A stretch of DNA of 64,000 nucleotides from an uncultured Marinobacter sp. (GCF_946886895.1 NZ_CAMPJO010000001.1:186001-250000); one strand, 5' to 3'. Positions 8,904 to 19,454 are shown, numbered from the stretch's first letter. Made by a program: numbers and translations. Notes: generated from the letters alone by a model not told the origin.

Positions 8904-11354
8904 ATGAATGACGAGACTCGCAACGACACACTGGAAGAATTCGAAGAGGATGTGACCGAGTACATTGGCAAAGACGAGCACAGTAAGGGTCTCGCCCTGC
9001 CCCAGCAGATGATGCCCCGGCGAATGTATGTTCTGCCGGTGTCCAACCGTCCATTTTTTCCGGCCCAGGTCCAGCCTGTAATGGTCAACCAGAACCCCTG
9101 GCAGGAGACACTGAAGCGTGTTGGCGAGACCGACCACCGGGTGCTGGGCATCTGCTTTGTGGATGAGCCCGGAGCCGAGGACGGCATACCGGGCAGCGAG
9201 GCACTCGAAACCATCGGTTGTGCGGTGAAGGTGCACCATGCCCAGGGCGAAGGGGGCAAGGTCCAGTTTATTGCCCAGGGCCTTCAGCGCTTTCGCATTG
9301 TGCAGTGGCTCCGGCGCAAGCCGCCCTATCTGGTGGAAGTGGAGTACCCCAGCGAACCCGAAGAAGCCGCCGACGAGCTCAAGGCCTACACCCTGGCTAT
9401 TATCAGTGCCATCAAGGAATTGCTGCGCACCAATCCGCTCTATGGCGAAGAGGTGAAGCAGTACCTGTCCCGGTTTGGGCCGGATGACAGTTCACCACTG
9501 GCGGATTTCGGCGCCTCCATGACCAGCGCACCGGGCCGGGAACTGCAGGATATCCTCAATACGGTGCCCCTGTTGCGCCGGATGGAGAAGGTACTCCTGC
9601 TGATGCGCAAGGAGCAGGAAGTAGCGCGCTTGCAGTCGGAAATCTCCGAGGAAGTGAACGAGAAGGTACAAAAGCATCAACGCGAGTTCTTCCTGCGGGA
9701 GCAACTGAAGGTCATCCAGCGCGAGCTGGGCATGGCCAAGGACGACAAGACCGCCGATGCCGAGCGTTTTGACGAGCGGATGGCCCGGCTCACCCCGCCG
9801 GAACCGGTCCGTGAACGCTACGAAGACGAGCTACAGAAACTCCAGGTACTGGAACAGGGCTCGCCGGAATACGGGGTGACCCGGAATTATCTCGACTGGC
9901 TGACCCAGGTGCCCTGGGGCGTGTATTCCCGGGACCAGTTTGACCTGGCCGAGGCCCGCCGCATCCTGGACCGGGACCACGATGGCCTGGCGGATGTCAA
10001 AGACCGCATCGTCGAGTTCCTGGCCGAGGGTACGTTCAAGGGTGAGGTCAGCGGCTCCATCCTTCTGCTTGTAGGCCCGCCCGGTGTCGGCAAAACCTCC
10101 ATCGGCCATTCGGTGGCGGATGCCCTGGGCCGCAAGTTCTATCGCTTCAGTGTCGGTGGCATGCGTGACGAGGCGGAAATCAAGGGCCATCGCCGCACCT
10201 ACATCGGCGCCATGCCGGGCAAGTTTGTGCAAGCCCTGAAAGACACCCGGGTGGCCAACCCGGTGATCATGCTCGATGAAATTGACAAGATCGGCGCGTC
10301 TTTCCAGGGCGATCCGGCGTCTGCCCTGCTGGAAACCCTGGACCCGGAACAGAACCGGGAATTCCTGGATCACTACCTGGACGTCCGCATGGATCTGTCC
10401 AAGGTGCTGTTCATTTGCACCGCCAACCAGTTGGACACCATTCCACGGCCCCTGCTGGACCGCATGGATGTAATCCGGCTATCCGGCTACATCGGTGAGG
10501 AAAAGCTCGACATTGCCAAACACTATCTGTTGCCAAGGTTGCTGAAACGCGCTGGCCTGCTGAAAAAGCAGTTCAACGTTACCGACGCGGCTATCCGGCA
10601 GATTATCGAAGGCTATGCCCGCGAAGCTGGCGTGCGCAATCTTGAAAAACTGCTGCACAAGATCCTGCGCAAGGGCATCGTGAAATTGCTGGAACACCCG
10701 GAGCAACCGGTGAAGGTCGGCGTTTCGGACCTGCAGACCTACCTCGGCCAACCGGCATTCCGGAAAGAGCGATCGCTCAAGGGCACGGGCGTGGTCACGG
10801 GCCTGGCGTGGACCGCCATGGGAGGCGCCACCCTGAGTATCGAAGCCTCCCGGATTCACAGCACCCAGCGCGGGTTCAAGCTGACGGGCCAGCTCGGGGA
10901 CGTGATGAAAGAGTCCGCTGAAATTGCCTACAGCTACGTGTCGTCGAACCTGAAACGGTTCAAGGGCGACCCGACATTCTTCGACAAGTCGTTCGTGCAC
11001 CTGCACGTGCCCGAAGGCGCCACGCCCAAGGACGGCCCCAGTGCGGGGGTCACCATGGCCACCGCGCTGCTGTCCATTGCCCGCAAAGAGGCGCCCCAGC
11101 AGAATCTTGCCATGACCGGCGAACTGACGCTGACCGGGCAGGTGTTGCCCGTTGGCGGCATTCGGGAAAAGGTCATCGCCGCGCGCCGGCAGAAGATCAA
11201 TAACCTGATTCTGCCAGAGGCCAACCGTGGGGATTATGAGGAGTTACCGGAGTATCTAAAAGAAGGCCTGGCGGTCAATTTTGCCAGGCACTACAGCGAG
11301 GTATTTCAGGTGTGTTTTGGCAACAAACCCAAACAGGGGGCTTCGGTGCATTAA
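8904..11354 (+). CDS. lon: ATP-dependent Lon-family protease, AsrA-like second Lon
   Basis: About 816 residues. An N-terminal LAN domain ([16 protein letters not shown]) and coiled region are followed by an AAA+ domain with GPPGVGKT (K397) and VIMLDEID, then the Lon protease domain with the Ser-Lys dyad S713 (KDGPSAG) and K756 (GGIREKV). It degrades unfolded and regulatory proteins in the cytoplasm. The sequence recalls the Pseudomonas aeruginosa AsrA paralogue more than canonical Lon, which in these bacteria sits with clpX and hupB. Those genes are absent here. The start is uncertain between ATG 8904 and ATG 8892. Confidence 0.94.
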   Translation: MNDETRNDTLEEFEEDVTEYIGKDEHSKGLALPQQMMPRRMYVLPVSNRPFFPAQVQPVMVNQNPWQETLKRVGETDHRVLGICFVDEPGAEDGIPGSEALETIGCAVKVHHAQGEGGKVQFIAQGLQRFRIVQWLRRKPPYLVEVEYPSEPEEAADELKAYTLAIISAIKELLRTNPLYGEEVKQYLSRFGPDDSSPLADFGASMTSAPGRELQDILNTVPLLRRMEKVLLLMRKEQEVARLQSEISEEVNEKVQKHQREFFLREQLKVIQRELGMAKDDKTADAERFDERMARLTPPEPVRERYEDELQKLQVLEQGSPEYGVTRNYLDWLTQVPWGVYSRDQFDLAEARRILDRDHDGLADVKDRIVEFLAEGTFKGEVSGSILLLVGPPGVGKTSIGHSVADALGRKFYRFSVGGMRDEAEIKGHRRTYIGAMPGKFVQALKDTRVANPVIMLDEIDKIGASFQGDPASALLETLDPEQNREFLDHYLDVRMDLSKVLFICTANQLDTIPRPLLDRMDVIRLSGYIGEEKLDIAKHYLLPRLLKRAGLLKKQFNVTDAAIRQIIEGYAREAGVRNLEKLLHKILRKGIVKLLEHPEQPVKVGVSDLQTYLGQPAFRKERSLKGTGVVTGLAWTAMGGATLSIEASRIHSTQRGFKLTGQLGDVMKESAEIAYSYVSSNLKRFKGDPTFFDKSFVHLHVPEGATPKDGPSAGVTMATALLSIARKEAPQQNLAMTGELTLTGQVLPVGGIREKVIAARRQKINNLILPEANRGDYEELPEYLKEGLAVNFARHYSEVFQVCFGNKPKQGASVH

Positions 11355-11366
11355 GGTGAGCTGGGT

Positions 11367-11394
11367 TGTCGGATTACGCTGCGCTAATCCGACA
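11367..11394. repeat. REP-like palindrome (GTCGGATTA...TAATCCGAC), copy 1
   Basis: TGTCGGATTA at 11367-11376 and TAATCCGACA at 11385-11394 form a hairpin between the convergent lon and marR genes. The same arms recur at 22201-22229, and in split form near 43284-43344, so this is a dispersed element. It may also serve as a transcription end. Confidence 0.7.
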
Positions 11395-11401
11395 CCACCG
11401 T

Positions 11402-11899
11402 TCAGGCTTTTTCTTTCCAGCCGTCGTCCTTCAGCACCGAGCCCACGGTCAGCACCGGCGAGGCATCAATGTCGTCGGCGTCCATCATATTGGCCACCCG
11501 CTGCAACGAGGCCAGAATCATGGTCTGCTCCCACTCCGCCAGGCTCTGGTACTTCTGGATGAAATCCTCCTGCAGCGGATTCGGGGCGCGGGCCAGAAGC
11601 TCCGCGCCTTCATCCGTCAGGTGTGCGTGCACCTTCCGTTTGTCCCGGGTGCTGCGCACCCGGTAAACCAGTTGGCGATGTTCAAGGCGGTCAAGAATGG
11701 TGGTGACCGTGGCCTGGCTCAGGCTGACCTTCTCGGCGATGGTGCCGATGGTGACTTCGCCAAGATCCCGGATGGTTCGCATGATCAGCAACTGGGGGCC
11801 GGTCAGGCCGGCGTGCTTGCTGAGCCGCTTGGAATGGAGATCCGTTGCCCGGATGACGCGCCTCAGCGCAACCAAAACATGTTCGAAATTATGCACCAC
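11402..11899 (-). CDS. MarR-family transcriptional regulator
   Basis: A 165-residue winged-helix repressor of the MarR family. The recognition helix region is GTIAEKVSLSQATVTTILDRLE and the wing is STRDKRKVHAHLT. The N-terminal LVALRRVIRATDLHSKRL...GLTGPQLL resembles EctR/CosR-type MarR regulators of compatible-solute genes in marine bacteria. That link is from memory of the family, and no ectoine or betaine genes are nearby. It is monocistronic, convergent with the Lon-like gene. Its targets cannot be read from the window. Confidence 0.85.
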   Translation of the reverse strand: MVHNFEHVLVALRRVIRATDLHSKRLSKHAGLTGPQLLIMRTIRDLGEVTIGTIAEKVSLSQATVTTILDRLEHRQLVYRVRSTRDKRKVHAHLTDEGAELLARAPNPLQEDFIQKYQSLAEWEQTMILASLQRVANMMDADDIDASPVLTVGSVLKDDGWKEKA

Positions 11900-12083
11900 G
11901 CTACTCCGATAAGCGTCCAGTTCAGAACAGGCACTTCTTTATACCTCTAATAATTAGATGTCTTTGTACCAGGGATTGCAAGTAGCGGTTTTTACCTGCC
12001 TGCCCGGTAACCGGCATCATTTCCGCCGGTCATTATGCTAAGGTCACGACTTTGACCCACAACCGAGAGACGGATCCAACCCG

Positions 12084-12995
12084 ATGGCCAGATATCTCCT
12101 CACTTTTCTGTTCACCCTGCTGCTGACCAGCACGGCGTTTGCTCAGGAAAACCCCATACCAGCGAAGGAACTGACCGCCGAGGAGATGGAAGAGACGGTC
12201 GAAAATCTCGAGGAGCCCATGTACACCCCCTTCGTGGAGCTGTACCTGCTGGAAGAGACCAAGGCCCTGCGCAAGGAGATGATGAACACCCGCGCCGAAC
12301 TGATTGAGAAAGTGGTGGACAAGGAACTGTCGGTGGCCGACAAGACCATGTCTTACGCCACCGACACGGTGACCTATTTCTTCTACCTGATTGCCGGTGC
12401 CACGTCGATCCTGGTGGTGATCGGATGGAACTCGATCCGCGACATGCGCAACCAGCTCACCAGCCTGGCCGAAAAGCGGGTCAACGAGCTGGTGGTGGAG
12501 TACGAGAAACGTCTCAAGTTCATCGAAGAGCAGTTACAGCAGAAGTCCGACATCATCCATCAGAACCAGGCGGAGATCGAGCGCACCAATGAGGTGCACT
12601 CGCTCTGGCTGAAGGCGAGCCAGGAAACTTCCCAACAGAACAAGATTGCTGCTTATGACCGGATACTGGATTTGCGCCCGGACGATGTAGAAGCACTCAG
12701 TTACAAGGCCGACGCGGTGCTGGAAATGCAGGAGCCATTGTGGGCCATCAGCCTGTGCCAGCGAGCCCTGAAGCTGGCACCGGATAATGGCCACGCGCAT
12801 TATCAGTTGGCGTGCGCCTACGCCGAAATCGGCCGATGGGAAGACGCAGTGGGTACACTGGAAAAAGCCATTGAGATTTCCGAGGCCTACAGGGATGATG
12901 CGTCGGTAGACGTCAGCTTTGAGCAGTTGCGTGATCACGACAGCTTCCGCAGACTGGTGTTTCCGGATCAACAGGATGAAGGCACGGATGCGTGA
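12084..12995 (+). CDS. Membrane-anchored TPR/coiled-coil protein of unknown function
   Basis: A 303-residue protein with a signal peptide (cleavage after STAFA, about residue 20), a short periplasmic acidic region, one transmembrane helix at about 94-113 (VTYFFYLIAGATSILVVIGW), a coiled coil at about 115-165 and TPR-like helices at about 165-270 (KLAPDNGHAHYQLACAYAEIG). The repeats should lie in the cytoplasm if the first segment is cleaved. I do not recognise a named family. It has its own short intergenic regions and is followed by the livK gene. It probably works as a scaffold, by analogy only. Confidence 0.8.
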   Translation: MARYLLTFLFTLLLTSTAFAQENPIPAKELTAEEMEETVENLEEPMYTPFVELYLLEETKALRKEMMNTRAELIEKVVDKELSVADKTMSYATDTVTYFFYLIAGATSILVVIGWNSIRDMRNQLTSLAEKRVNELVVEYEKRLKFIEEQLQQKSDIIHQNQAEIERTNEVHSLWLKASQETSQQNKIAAYDRILDLRPDDVEALSYKADAVLEMQEPLWAISLCQRALKLAPDNGHAHYQLACAYAEIGRWEDAVGTLEKAIEISEAYRDDASVDVSFEQLRDHDSFRRLVFPDQQDEGTDA

Positions 12996-13098
12996 GCCAG
13001 AGACTGGCTCAGCTCGCTTGACAAGCGACCAGGACTGGTGTTTGTTTACCCCGTTGAGAACATAAGAATAACCCTGACCAAAACAGGACAGACCTAAT

Positions 13099-14211
13099 AT
13101 GAAAAACTCAGTCAAGAAACTTGTAACCGCCGTTAGCACATCCGTCGCCCTCCTGGCGGCAGGCAACGCCGCTGCTGAAATCAAGATCGGCATCGCCGGC
13201 CCGATGACCGGCCCGGTCGCCCAATATGGCGATATGCAGTTCTCCGGCGCCCGCATGGCCATTGAGCAGATCAACAAGAATGGCGGCGTCATGGGCGAAG
13301 AGCTGGTCGGCGTCGAATACGACGACGTCTGCGACCCCAAGCAGGCCGTCAGCGTGGCCAACAGTCTGGTCAACGATGGCGTTCGCTTTGTGGTGGGCCA
13401 CCTGTGCTCCAGTTCCACCCAGCCTGCCTCGGACATTTACGAGGATGAAGGCGTCCTCATGATCACACCGGCGTCTACCAGCCCCGCGATCACAGAGCGT
13501 GGATACGAGCTGGTGTTCCGCACCATTGGCCTGGACAGCATGCAGGGGCCGGTGGCCGCCAACTACCTGGCCAGCCTGAACCCCGAACGTGTTGCCATTA
13601 TCCACGACAAACAGCAGTACGGTGAGGGTATTGCCACCGCCGTGCGCGATACCCTGAAAGACAAGGGCGTGGAAATCGCCATGTTCGAGGGCATTACCGC
13701 CGGTAGCAAGGATTTCTCCTCGCTGGTGAGCAAACTGAAAGTCGCCGATGTCGATTACGTTTATTACGGCGGCTACCACCCTGAACTGGGCCTGATTCTG
13801 CGCCAGGCTGAACAGGCTGGCCTTGATGCCACCTTCATGGGGCCGGAAGGCGTTGGCAACAAAGACATCAACACCATCGCTGGCGAAGCCGCCGAAGGTC
13901 TGTTGGTGACCCTGCCACCGGCCTTTGATCAGAAGGCCGAGAACCAGGCGCTGGTCAAGGCCTTCGAGGCCAAGGGCGAAGACCCCTCCGGTCCGTTCGT
14001 ATTGACCTCCTACACCGCCGTTCAGCTGATTGCCGAAGGCATTGAAAAAGCGCAGTCCACGGACCCGTTTGAAGTAGCCGAAGCCCTGCGCAACGGTTCA
14101 TTCGAGACTCCCATCGGTACCGTGGAATACGACAAGGCCGGTGATATGAAGTCGTTCGACTTCGTCGTCTACGAATGGCATTCAGATGGCAGCAAAACTC
14201 CGTTAAACTAA
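13099..14211 (+). CDS. livK: Branched-chain amino acid ABC transporter, periplasmic binding protein
   Basis: A 370-residue Leu/Ile/Val-binding protein (BraC/LivK type). It has a signal peptide ending AGNAAA, then EIKIGIAGPMTGPVAQYGD, the usual start of the mature fold, and the type I periplasmic binding domain with the HLCSSSTQPASDIYEDEGV and VFRTIGLDSMQGP segments. It captures substrate in the periplasm and delivers it to LivHM. It is the first gene of a livK-H-M-G-F locus. A terminator-like hairpin after the gene would favour excess binding protein over permease. TTGACA at about 13019-13024 is a candidate -35 upstream. Confidence 0.95.
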   Translation: MKNSVKKLVTAVSTSVALLAAGNAAAEIKIGIAGPMTGPVAQYGDMQFSGARMAIEQINKNGGVMGEELVGVEYDDVCDPKQAVSVANSLVNDGVRFVVGHLCSSSTQPASDIYEDEGVLMITPASTSPAITERGYELVFRTIGLDSMQGPVAANYLASLNPERVAIIHDKQQYGEGIATAVRDTLKDKGVEIAMFEGITAGSKDFSSLVSKLKVADVDYVYYGGYHPELGLILRQAEQAGLDATFMGPEGVGNKDINTIAGEAAEGLLVTLPPAFDQKAENQALVKAFEAKGEDPSGPFVLTSYTAVQLIAEGIEKAQSTDPFEVAEALRNGSFETPIGTVEYDKAGDMKSFDFVVYEWHSDGSKTPLN

Positions 14212-14244
14212 GCCGAAATCGTTAACGAACGGTAATACTGAGAG

Positions 14245-14279
14245 CACCTTCTCACCGCGATCCGGGAGAAGGTGTTTTT
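14245..14279 (+). terminator. Attenuator-like terminator between livK and livH
   Basis: CACCTTCTC (14245-14253) pairs with GAGAAGGTG (14266-14274), followed directly by five T. It lies in the 162-bp gap between livK and livH. Partial termination here would leave more livK than livHMGF message, as is common for binding-protein operons. Confidence 0.8.
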
Positions 14280-14373
14280 CTAGGCTCCTGTTGATCCTTC
14301 CCCGTTGTCCGGCCGGATATCCCGTGCCTGCCAATGCGGTTGTTGAGGGAGCAGGCTTTCGGAGTTAAAAACA

Positions 14374-15300
14374 ATGTCAGAAGCTACTCTGTATTTTATT
14401 CAGCAGCTCATAAACGGGCTGACGATTGGCAGCGCCTATGCGCTGATCGCCATCGGCTATACGATGGTTTACGGCATCATTGGCATGATTAACTTTGCCC
14501 ATGGTGAAATCTACATGATCGGTGCCTACACCGCACTGATCGCCATCACTGGCCTTGCGACCCTCGGTGTTGCCTGGCTGCCCCTGATACTGATCGTTGC
14601 CCTGGTGTGTGCGGTGATTGTATCCAGCGCCATGGGCTGGGCCGTGGAACGGGTGGCTTACCGGCCGGTTCGTGGCCGGCACCGGCTGATTCCGCTGATC
14701 TCTGCGATCGGTATGTCCATCTTCCTGCAGAACTATGTCCACCTCGCCCAAGGTTCCCGCAATGTCGGCTTCCCTCTGCTTATCGATGGCGGATTTATTT
14801 TCGGCTCAGAGTCGACCTTTCAGGGAATGGTTTCATACATGCAGATCACGATATTTGTCACCACCTTCCTCTGCATGACCGCCCTGTCCCTGTTTATATC
14901 CCGTTCTCGCATTGGCCGCGCTTGCCGCGCCGTGTCTCAGGATCTGGGCATGGCCAATCTGCTGGGCATCGACACTAACCGCATCATTGCCGCCACCTTC
15001 GTGATTGGCGCTGCCCTGGCGGCCGTGGCCGGACTGCTGCTGGGTATGTACTACGGCTCCGTCGACCCACTCTTCGGCTTTATCGCCGGCCTGAAAGCCT
15101 TCACCGCTGCGGTTCTGGGGGGCATTGGAAGTATCCCCGGCGCCATGCTGGGCGGACTTATCCTGGGCGTTTCCGAGAGCATGACCTCAGCCTACATCAG
15201 TGGCGCGTATAAAGATGTCGTTTCATTCGGCCTCCTCATTCTGATCCTGCTGTTCAAACCCACCGGCCTGCTCGGCAAACCGGAGGTTGAGAAGATCTGA
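14374..15300 (+). CDS. livH: Branched-chain amino acid ABC transporter permease LivH
   Basis: A 308-residue inner-membrane permease with about eight hydrophobic segments. It opens with the typical [20 protein letters not shown] and has the [20 protein letters not shown] loop, which contacts the ATPase. It forms the translocation pore with LivM for Leu/Ile/Val import. The stop overlaps the livM start (TGATG), so translation is coupled. Confidence 0.96.
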   Translation: MSEATLYFIQQLINGLTIGSAYALIAIGYTMVYGIIGMINFAHGEIYMIGAYTALIAITGLATLGVAWLPLILIVALVCAVIVSSAMGWAVERVAYRPVRGRHRLIPLISAIGMSIFLQNYVHLAQGSRNVGFPLLIDGGFIFGSESTFQGMVSYMQITIFVTTFLCMTALSLFISRSRIGRACRAVSQDLGMANLLGIDTNRIIAATFVIGAALAAVAGLLLGMYYGSVDPLFGFIAGLKAFTAAVLGGIGSIPGAMLGGLILGVSESMTSAYISGAYKDVVSFGLLILILLFKPTGLLGKPEVEKI

Positions 15301-16571
15301 TGATTGCCAATAACCTGAAACACGCACTGTTCTGCGGGGTGATAACTCTGGTTATCTCCTACCCCATCCTTGGCTTCAACCTCGTTGCCGAAGGCATCGA
15401 CATCACACTCACCGGCGCCAACACCACAACGTTGGTATTGGTCGCGCTGGCTGCTCTTGTTGTCTTTGGGTTTCAACTGTTCCGCGACCACATCATGAGC
15501 ACGATTGCCGCCATCCCCAAGCCGGCCTCCGACACCCCAAAAGAGCCCATGGAAGAGAACAAACGGGCCCGGATCGAATCCTGGGTGCTTACTGGCATTC
15601 TGGTGCTGGCGCTGTTCTGGCCGTTCTTTGTCTCCCGGGGCTCGGTGGATCTGGCAACCCTGGTGCTGATCTACATCATGCTGGCCCTCGGCCTGAACGT
15701 GGTGGTAGGGCTTGCCGGCCTGCTGGACCTTGGCTACGTCGCGTTCTACGCGGTGGGTGCCTACACCTTTGCCCTGCTCTCGGACTACGCTGGCTTCTCG
15801 TTCTGGATGGCCTTGCCGGTAGGTGCCTTGCTGGCCGCCCTGTTCGGGCTGGTACTGGGCTTCCCGGTGCTGCGATTGCGGGGCGACTACCTGGCCATTG
15901 TCACTCTCGGCTTTGGCGAGATCATCCGCATCCTGCTGAACAACTGGACCAGCCTGACCGGCGGGCCCAACGGCATTGGTGGCATTCCCGAACCCACCCT
16001 GTTCGGCATGGAATTCGGTCGCCGGGTCAAGGAAGAAGGCAACACCTCCTTCCATGAAACCTTCGGCATCGCCTACAGCGGTGAGGACAAGGTCATTTTC
16101 CTCTATCTGATCTCCCTGGTGCTGGCGGTGTTCACCGCCCTGGTCATTCGGCGCTTCATGCGGATGCCGGTGGGCCGGGCCTGGGAAGCCTTGCGTGAGG
16201 ATGAAATCGCGGCCCGCTCCCTGGGGCTCAACCGCACCGCCGTCAAACTCTCGGCCTTCACCATTGGCGCCTTCTTTGCCGGCTTCGCGGGCACGGTCTT
16301 TGCGTCCAAGCAGGGCTTCATCAGCCCGGAATCGTTTGTCTTCCTGGAGTCCGCCATCATCCTGGCGATTGTTGTACTCGGGGGTATGGGCTCCCAGCTC
16401 GGTGTGATTCTGGCGGCCATCGCCGTCACCATCCTGCCGGAACTGGCCCGGGAGTTCTCCGAGTACCGCATGCTGATTTTCGGCGCCGCCATGGTGCTGA
16501 TGATGATCTGGCGGCCACAGGGTATGATGCCCATGCGCCGTATACACATTGAACTGACAAAGCAGGAGTGA
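15300..16571 (+). CDS. livM: Branched-chain amino acid ABC transporter permease LivM
   Basis: A 423-residue second permease. The N-terminal ~90 residues (two extra hydrophobic segments and a charged loop [15 protein letters not shown]) precede the core, as in the long gammaproteobacterial LivM. The core has [27 protein letters not shown] and the coupling loop [19 protein letters not shown], which docks on LivG/F. It overlaps livH by one base and is followed by livG after 6 bases. Confidence 0.96.
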   Translation: MIANNLKHALFCGVITLVISYPILGFNLVAEGIDITLTGANTTTLVLVALAALVVFGFQLFRDHIMSTIAAIPKPASDTPKEPMEENKRARIESWVLTGILVLALFWPFFVSRGSVDLATLVLIYIMLALGLNVVVGLAGLLDLGYVAFYAVGAYTFALLSDYAGFSFWMALPVGALLAALFGLVLGFPVLRLRGDYLAIVTLGFGEIIRILLNNWTSLTGGPNGIGGIPEPTLFGMEFGRRVKEEGNTSFHETFGIAYSGEDKVIFLYLISLVLAVFTALVIRRFMRMPVGRAWEALREDEIAARSLGLNRTAVKLSAFTIGAFFAGFAGTVFASKQGFISPESFVFLESAIILAIVVLGGMGSQLGVILAAIAVTILPELAREFSEYRMLIFGAAMVLMMIWRPQGMMPMRRIHIELTKQE

Positions 16572-16577
16572 CGGACG

Positions 16578-17333
16578 ATGCTTGACGTACAAAATCTGTC
16601 CATGCGCTTTGGCGGCCTGCTTGCGGTGGACCAGGTATCTCTCGATGTTCAGGAGCATGAAATTGTTTCCATCATCGGGCCCAACGGTGCCGGCAAAACC
16701 ACCGTGTTCAACTGTATGAGCGGTTTCTACAAACCCACCGGTGGCAAAATCCTGTTCGAAGGGCAGGAGATCCAGGGCAAGCCCGACTACCGGATTTCCA
16801 GAAGGGGCCTGGTGAGAACCTTCCAGCACGTCAGGCTGTTCAGCCAAATGACAGTGGTGGAAAACCTTCTGGTGGCCCAGCACCGGCACCTGAACACCAA
16901 CCTGATCGCGGGCCTGCTGAGCACACCGGATTACCGCAAGCGCGAGCAAAAATCCCTGGACCGGGCCGCCTACTGGCTCGATCGCGTGGGTCTGCTGGAG
17001 CTGGCCAACCGGGAAGCCGGCAACCTGGCCTATGGCCAGCAGCGGCGCCTGGAAATCGCTCGCTGCATGGTGACCGAGCCCAGGCTGCTGATGCTCGACG
17101 AGCCAGCCGCCGGCCTCAACCCCGCTGAAACCAAAAACCTCAACCAGCTGATCGTCAGCCTGAAAGAGGATTACAACGTTTCGGTGGTGCTGATTGAGCA
17201 CGACATGAGCCTGGTGATGGATATCTCCGACCGGATCTATGTCATTAACCAGGGGCGCCCCCTGGCCAATGGCACGCCACAGGACATCCGCCAGAACGAC
17301 GACGTGATCAAAGCCTATCTGGGCGAGGCCTGA
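16578..17333 (+). CDS. livG: Branched-chain amino acid ABC transporter ATPase LivG
   Basis: A 251-residue cytoplasmic ATPase of the LivGF heterodimer. Walker A is GPNGAGKTT, the signature region is YGQQRRLEIAR (a degenerate LSGGQ normal for LivG), Walker B is LLMLDEPAAGLNP, and the switch His is in LIEHDMSLVMDI. It couples ATP hydrolysis to import through LivHM. Tightly spaced between livM and livF. Confidence 0.96.
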   Translation: MLDVQNLSMRFGGLLAVDQVSLDVQEHEIVSIIGPNGAGKTTVFNCMSGFYKPTGGKILFEGQEIQGKPDYRISRRGLVRTFQHVRLFSQMTVVENLLVAQHRHLNTNLIAGLLSTPDYRKREQKSLDRAAYWLDRVGLLELANREAGNLAYGQQRRLEIARCMVTEPRLLMLDEPAAGLNPAETKNLNQLIVSLKEDYNVSVVLIEHDMSLVMDISDRIYVINQGRPLANGTPQDIRQNDDVIKAYLGEA

Positions 17334-17342
17334 GGAAAAACC

Positions 17343-18044
17343 ATGCTTGTATTAGAAGACGTCCATACCCATTACGGCAAAATCGAAGCACTGCACGGAG
17401 TGTCTGTGGAAGTAAAAAAGGGAGAGATTGTCTCCCTGATCGGCGCCAATGGCGCCGGTAAAACCACCCTGCTGATGACGGTGTGCGGCAATCCCCAGGC
17501 CAGCGCCGGGCGGGTGATCCTGCAGGGCCGGGATATTACCCGGGACCCCACCGCCAACATCATGCGATCCGGCATTTCCATCGTGCCGGAGGGCCGGCGG
17601 GTGTTTTCGGGCCTGACTGTTGAGGAAAACCTGCACATGGGGGGGTTTTTCAACACCAAACCCGAAATCCGGAAAAGCATCGACCATGTGTACGAGCTGT
17701 TCCCCCGCCTGAAGGAGCGTGAACATCAGCGGGCGGGCACCATGTCCGGCGGTGAACAGCAAATGCTGGCCATTGGTCGTGCCCTGATGAGCAAGCCCAA
17801 CATGATCATTCTGGATGAGCCATCCCTCGGGCTGGCTCCCTTGGTGATCAAGCAGATCTTCGAGATCATTGGCCACTTGCGGGAAGAAGGCATTACCGTG
17901 TTCCTGGTGGAGCAGAACGCGCATCAGGCGCTGAACCTGGCAGACCGGGGCTATGTCCTGGAAACCGGCCGGATACGGCTCCATGATACCGGCAAGAACC
18001 TGCTTGACAATCCAGACGTACAGAATGCCTACCTGGGCGGTTAG
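17343..18044 (+). CDS. livF: Branched-chain amino acid ABC transporter ATPase LivF
   Basis: A 233-residue partner of LivG, with Walker A GANGAGKTT, signature MSGGEQQMLAIGRAL, Walker B MIILDEPSLGLAP and VEQNAHQAL. It is the last gene of the liv operon and is followed 20 bases later by a strong terminator. Confidence 0.96.
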   Translation: MLVLEDVHTHYGKIEALHGVSVEVKKGEIVSLIGANGAGKTTLLMTVCGNPQASAGRVILQGRDITRDPTANIMRSGISIVPEGRRVFSGLTVEENLHMGGFFNTKPEIRKSIDHVYELFPRLKEREHQRAGTMSGGEQQMLAIGRALMSKPNMIILDEPSLGLAPLVIKQIFEIIGHLREEGITVFLVEQNAHQALNLADRGYVLETGRIRLHDTGKNLLDNPDVQNAYLGG

Positions 18045-18063
18045 CGTCCGTATCCTGCGCACG

Positions 18064-18102
18064 AAAAAGCCGGGGGCATGTCACCATGCCCCCGGCTTTT
18101 TT
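18064..18102. terminator. Rho-independent terminator after livF
   Basis: Perfect stem AAGCCGGGGGCATG/CATGCCCCCGGCTT with a 4-base loop, A-rich on the left and T6 on the right. It ends the liv operon and, read from the other strand, the convergent lipoprotein gene. Confidence 0.95.
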
Positions 18103-18119
18103 AATCAGGCAACCGCGTA

Positions 18120-18554
18120 TTACTGAACGCTTTTAATGGTGCCCTTATAACCTTCCACGGTTACATCAATGGTGCCGTATACGACATAATCGTTCTTCTT
18201 GACGGTGTAACGCGGGGCTACAATCACATCGGCACCGGAGGCCGAGATGGCGTTGTAGGCTGCCGCGGACTTAACCGCAGACACCGGGTCCAGGCCTCCA
18301 AGACCAAAGGCGCTGCTGCCACCGTTGCCGTATTCCATGCCATCAGCATATTCATTGTCATCACTCAGGGTGAAGAACAGAATCTTGGTGGCAGAGGACT
18401 GGCCCGTGATTTTTTCGCCAACTTCGATATCAGCCTTGATATCCGTATCAACAGAGCCGTTCAGGGGAACGGGGCTGGAGCTGACGTTAAGGGAGGAACA
18501 ACCGGTCATTGCGCCGGCCAGCAAGAGGCTGGATGCGATCAGTACGTTTTTCAC
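18120..18554 (-). CDS. Small lipoprotein of unknown function
   Basis: About 144 residues from a GTG at 18554 with GGAGAG upstream. The N-terminus is a lipoprotein signal (VKNVLIASSLLLAGAMTGC, Cys about residue 19). The mature part has DIEVGEKITGQSSATKILFFTLSDDNEYADGMEYG and AYNAISASGADVIVAPRY, a pattern seen in small periplasmic lipoproteins of unknown role. It has its own sigma-70 promoter. No catalytic motif is visible. Confidence 0.82.
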   Translation of the reverse strand: MKNVLIASSLLLAGAMTGCSSLNVSSSPVPLNGSVDTDIKADIEVGEKITGQSSATKILFFTLSDDNEYADGMEYGNGGSSAFGLGGLDPVSAVKSAAAYNAISASGADVIVAPRYTVKKNDYVVYGTIDVTVEGYKGTIKSVQ

Positions 18555-18599
18555 AGAATACTCTCCATGTGTTGTGTGTAAGCCTTCATGGCCGCGCGC

Positions 18600-18628
18600 A
18601 CTATACTCAATGACCATATTTATAACAA
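18600..18628 (-). promoter_or_regulatory. Sigma-70 promoter of the small lipoprotein gene
   Basis: On the minus strand, TTGTTA (18628-18623), a 17-bp spacer and TATAGT (18605-18600). The GTG start codon follows about 46 bases downstream. Confidence 0.7.
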
Positions 18629-18882
18629 GTTTATGAAAAAAATTTGTTTTTTAGCCTGTTTGGCAATATGTACATACGGTCATTTTTGCCGGATTATCGG
18701 GCCAAATCGATGATTCACTGTTCAGTAACCTTGCCTTTCAGTGATTTGGACTATACTCAACGGAACGGTCAACCTGTCTCCACAGAAAAATCAGTCAGGG
18801 CCGTTTTCACGAACGATTCCGCTATGTTGCGAATCTGTCGTGTTATGCGACGAGAGCTAAAAACCACAGAAAGGAGTGGATA
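18629..18882. other. Intergenic region between divergent small exported-protein genes
   Basis: AT-rich near 18630-18720. It should contain the plus-strand promoter of the DUF3015 gene. TATACT at about 18753 has a weak TTGCCT 15 bp upstream. No gene or strong hairpin is seen. Confidence 0.4.
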
Positions 18883-19347
18883 ATGAAAAAACTGATCGCA
18901 GGTGCAATTCTTCTGGGCGCTTCCTCCATGGCCTTTGCCCAACCGGGCTGTGGCGTTGGTGCCATGATCTGGAAGGGACAGTCCGGGATTGCTCCCCACG
19001 TGTTGGCGGCAACCACCAACGGAACCTTCGGCAACCAGACCTTCGGTATGACCACCGGTACCCTCGGCTGTCAGACCAACGAAGCCGTCCAGTCCATGGC
19101 CATGTACATGGACAGCAACATCGACAAGGTCGCCCGCGACATGTCCCGGGGCTCTGGTGAAAACCTCGATACCCTGGCAGTGCTGCTGGGCGTGGACGAA
19201 GCGGACCGCGATACCTTCCGTCAGGTCTTGCAGCACAACTTCGCCACTATCTTCCCGAACTCCGACACCACCTCCGGCGAAGCCGTCGATGCCATTGTGG
19301 CCCTGCTGGAGAAAAATGAGTCACTAAGCAAGTACGTAGCAGCCTGA
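18883..19347 (+). CDS. DUF3015 family exported protein
   Basis: A 154-residue protein with a clear signal peptide (MKKLIAGAILLGASSMAFA). The mature protein starts QPGCGVGAMIW, followed by APHVLAATTNGTFGNQTFGMTTGTLGC, the conserved core of DUF3015 with two cysteines likely to be disulfide-linked, and a C-terminal helical part. Function is not known for the family. A good GGAG ribosome site precedes the ATG. It is likely periplasmic and is followed by the DUF4105 gene after ~100 bases. Confidence 0.85.
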   Translation: MKKLIAGAILLGASSMAFAQPGCGVGAMIWKGQSGIAPHVLAATTNGTFGNQTFGMTTGTLGCQTNEAVQSMAMYMDSNIDKVARDMSRGSGENLDTLAVLLGVDEADRDTFRQVLQHNFATIFPNSDTTSGEAVDAIVALLEKNESLSKYVAA

Positions 19348-19454
19348 TACCGGATCCATACCCGGCATCAATCAAGAGAAGGGACCCACTGCGCCAGGGA
19401 CGGCGCATCTTCCCGGCCTTACACTCAGCTAACTCCCGGAAACCTTTGTCATTC

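Noticed and set aside
15192..17201. A 669-codon minus-strand frame opposite livM/livG
   Set aside because: Shadow of the liv genes, rich in His/Gln/Gly, no recognisable domain.
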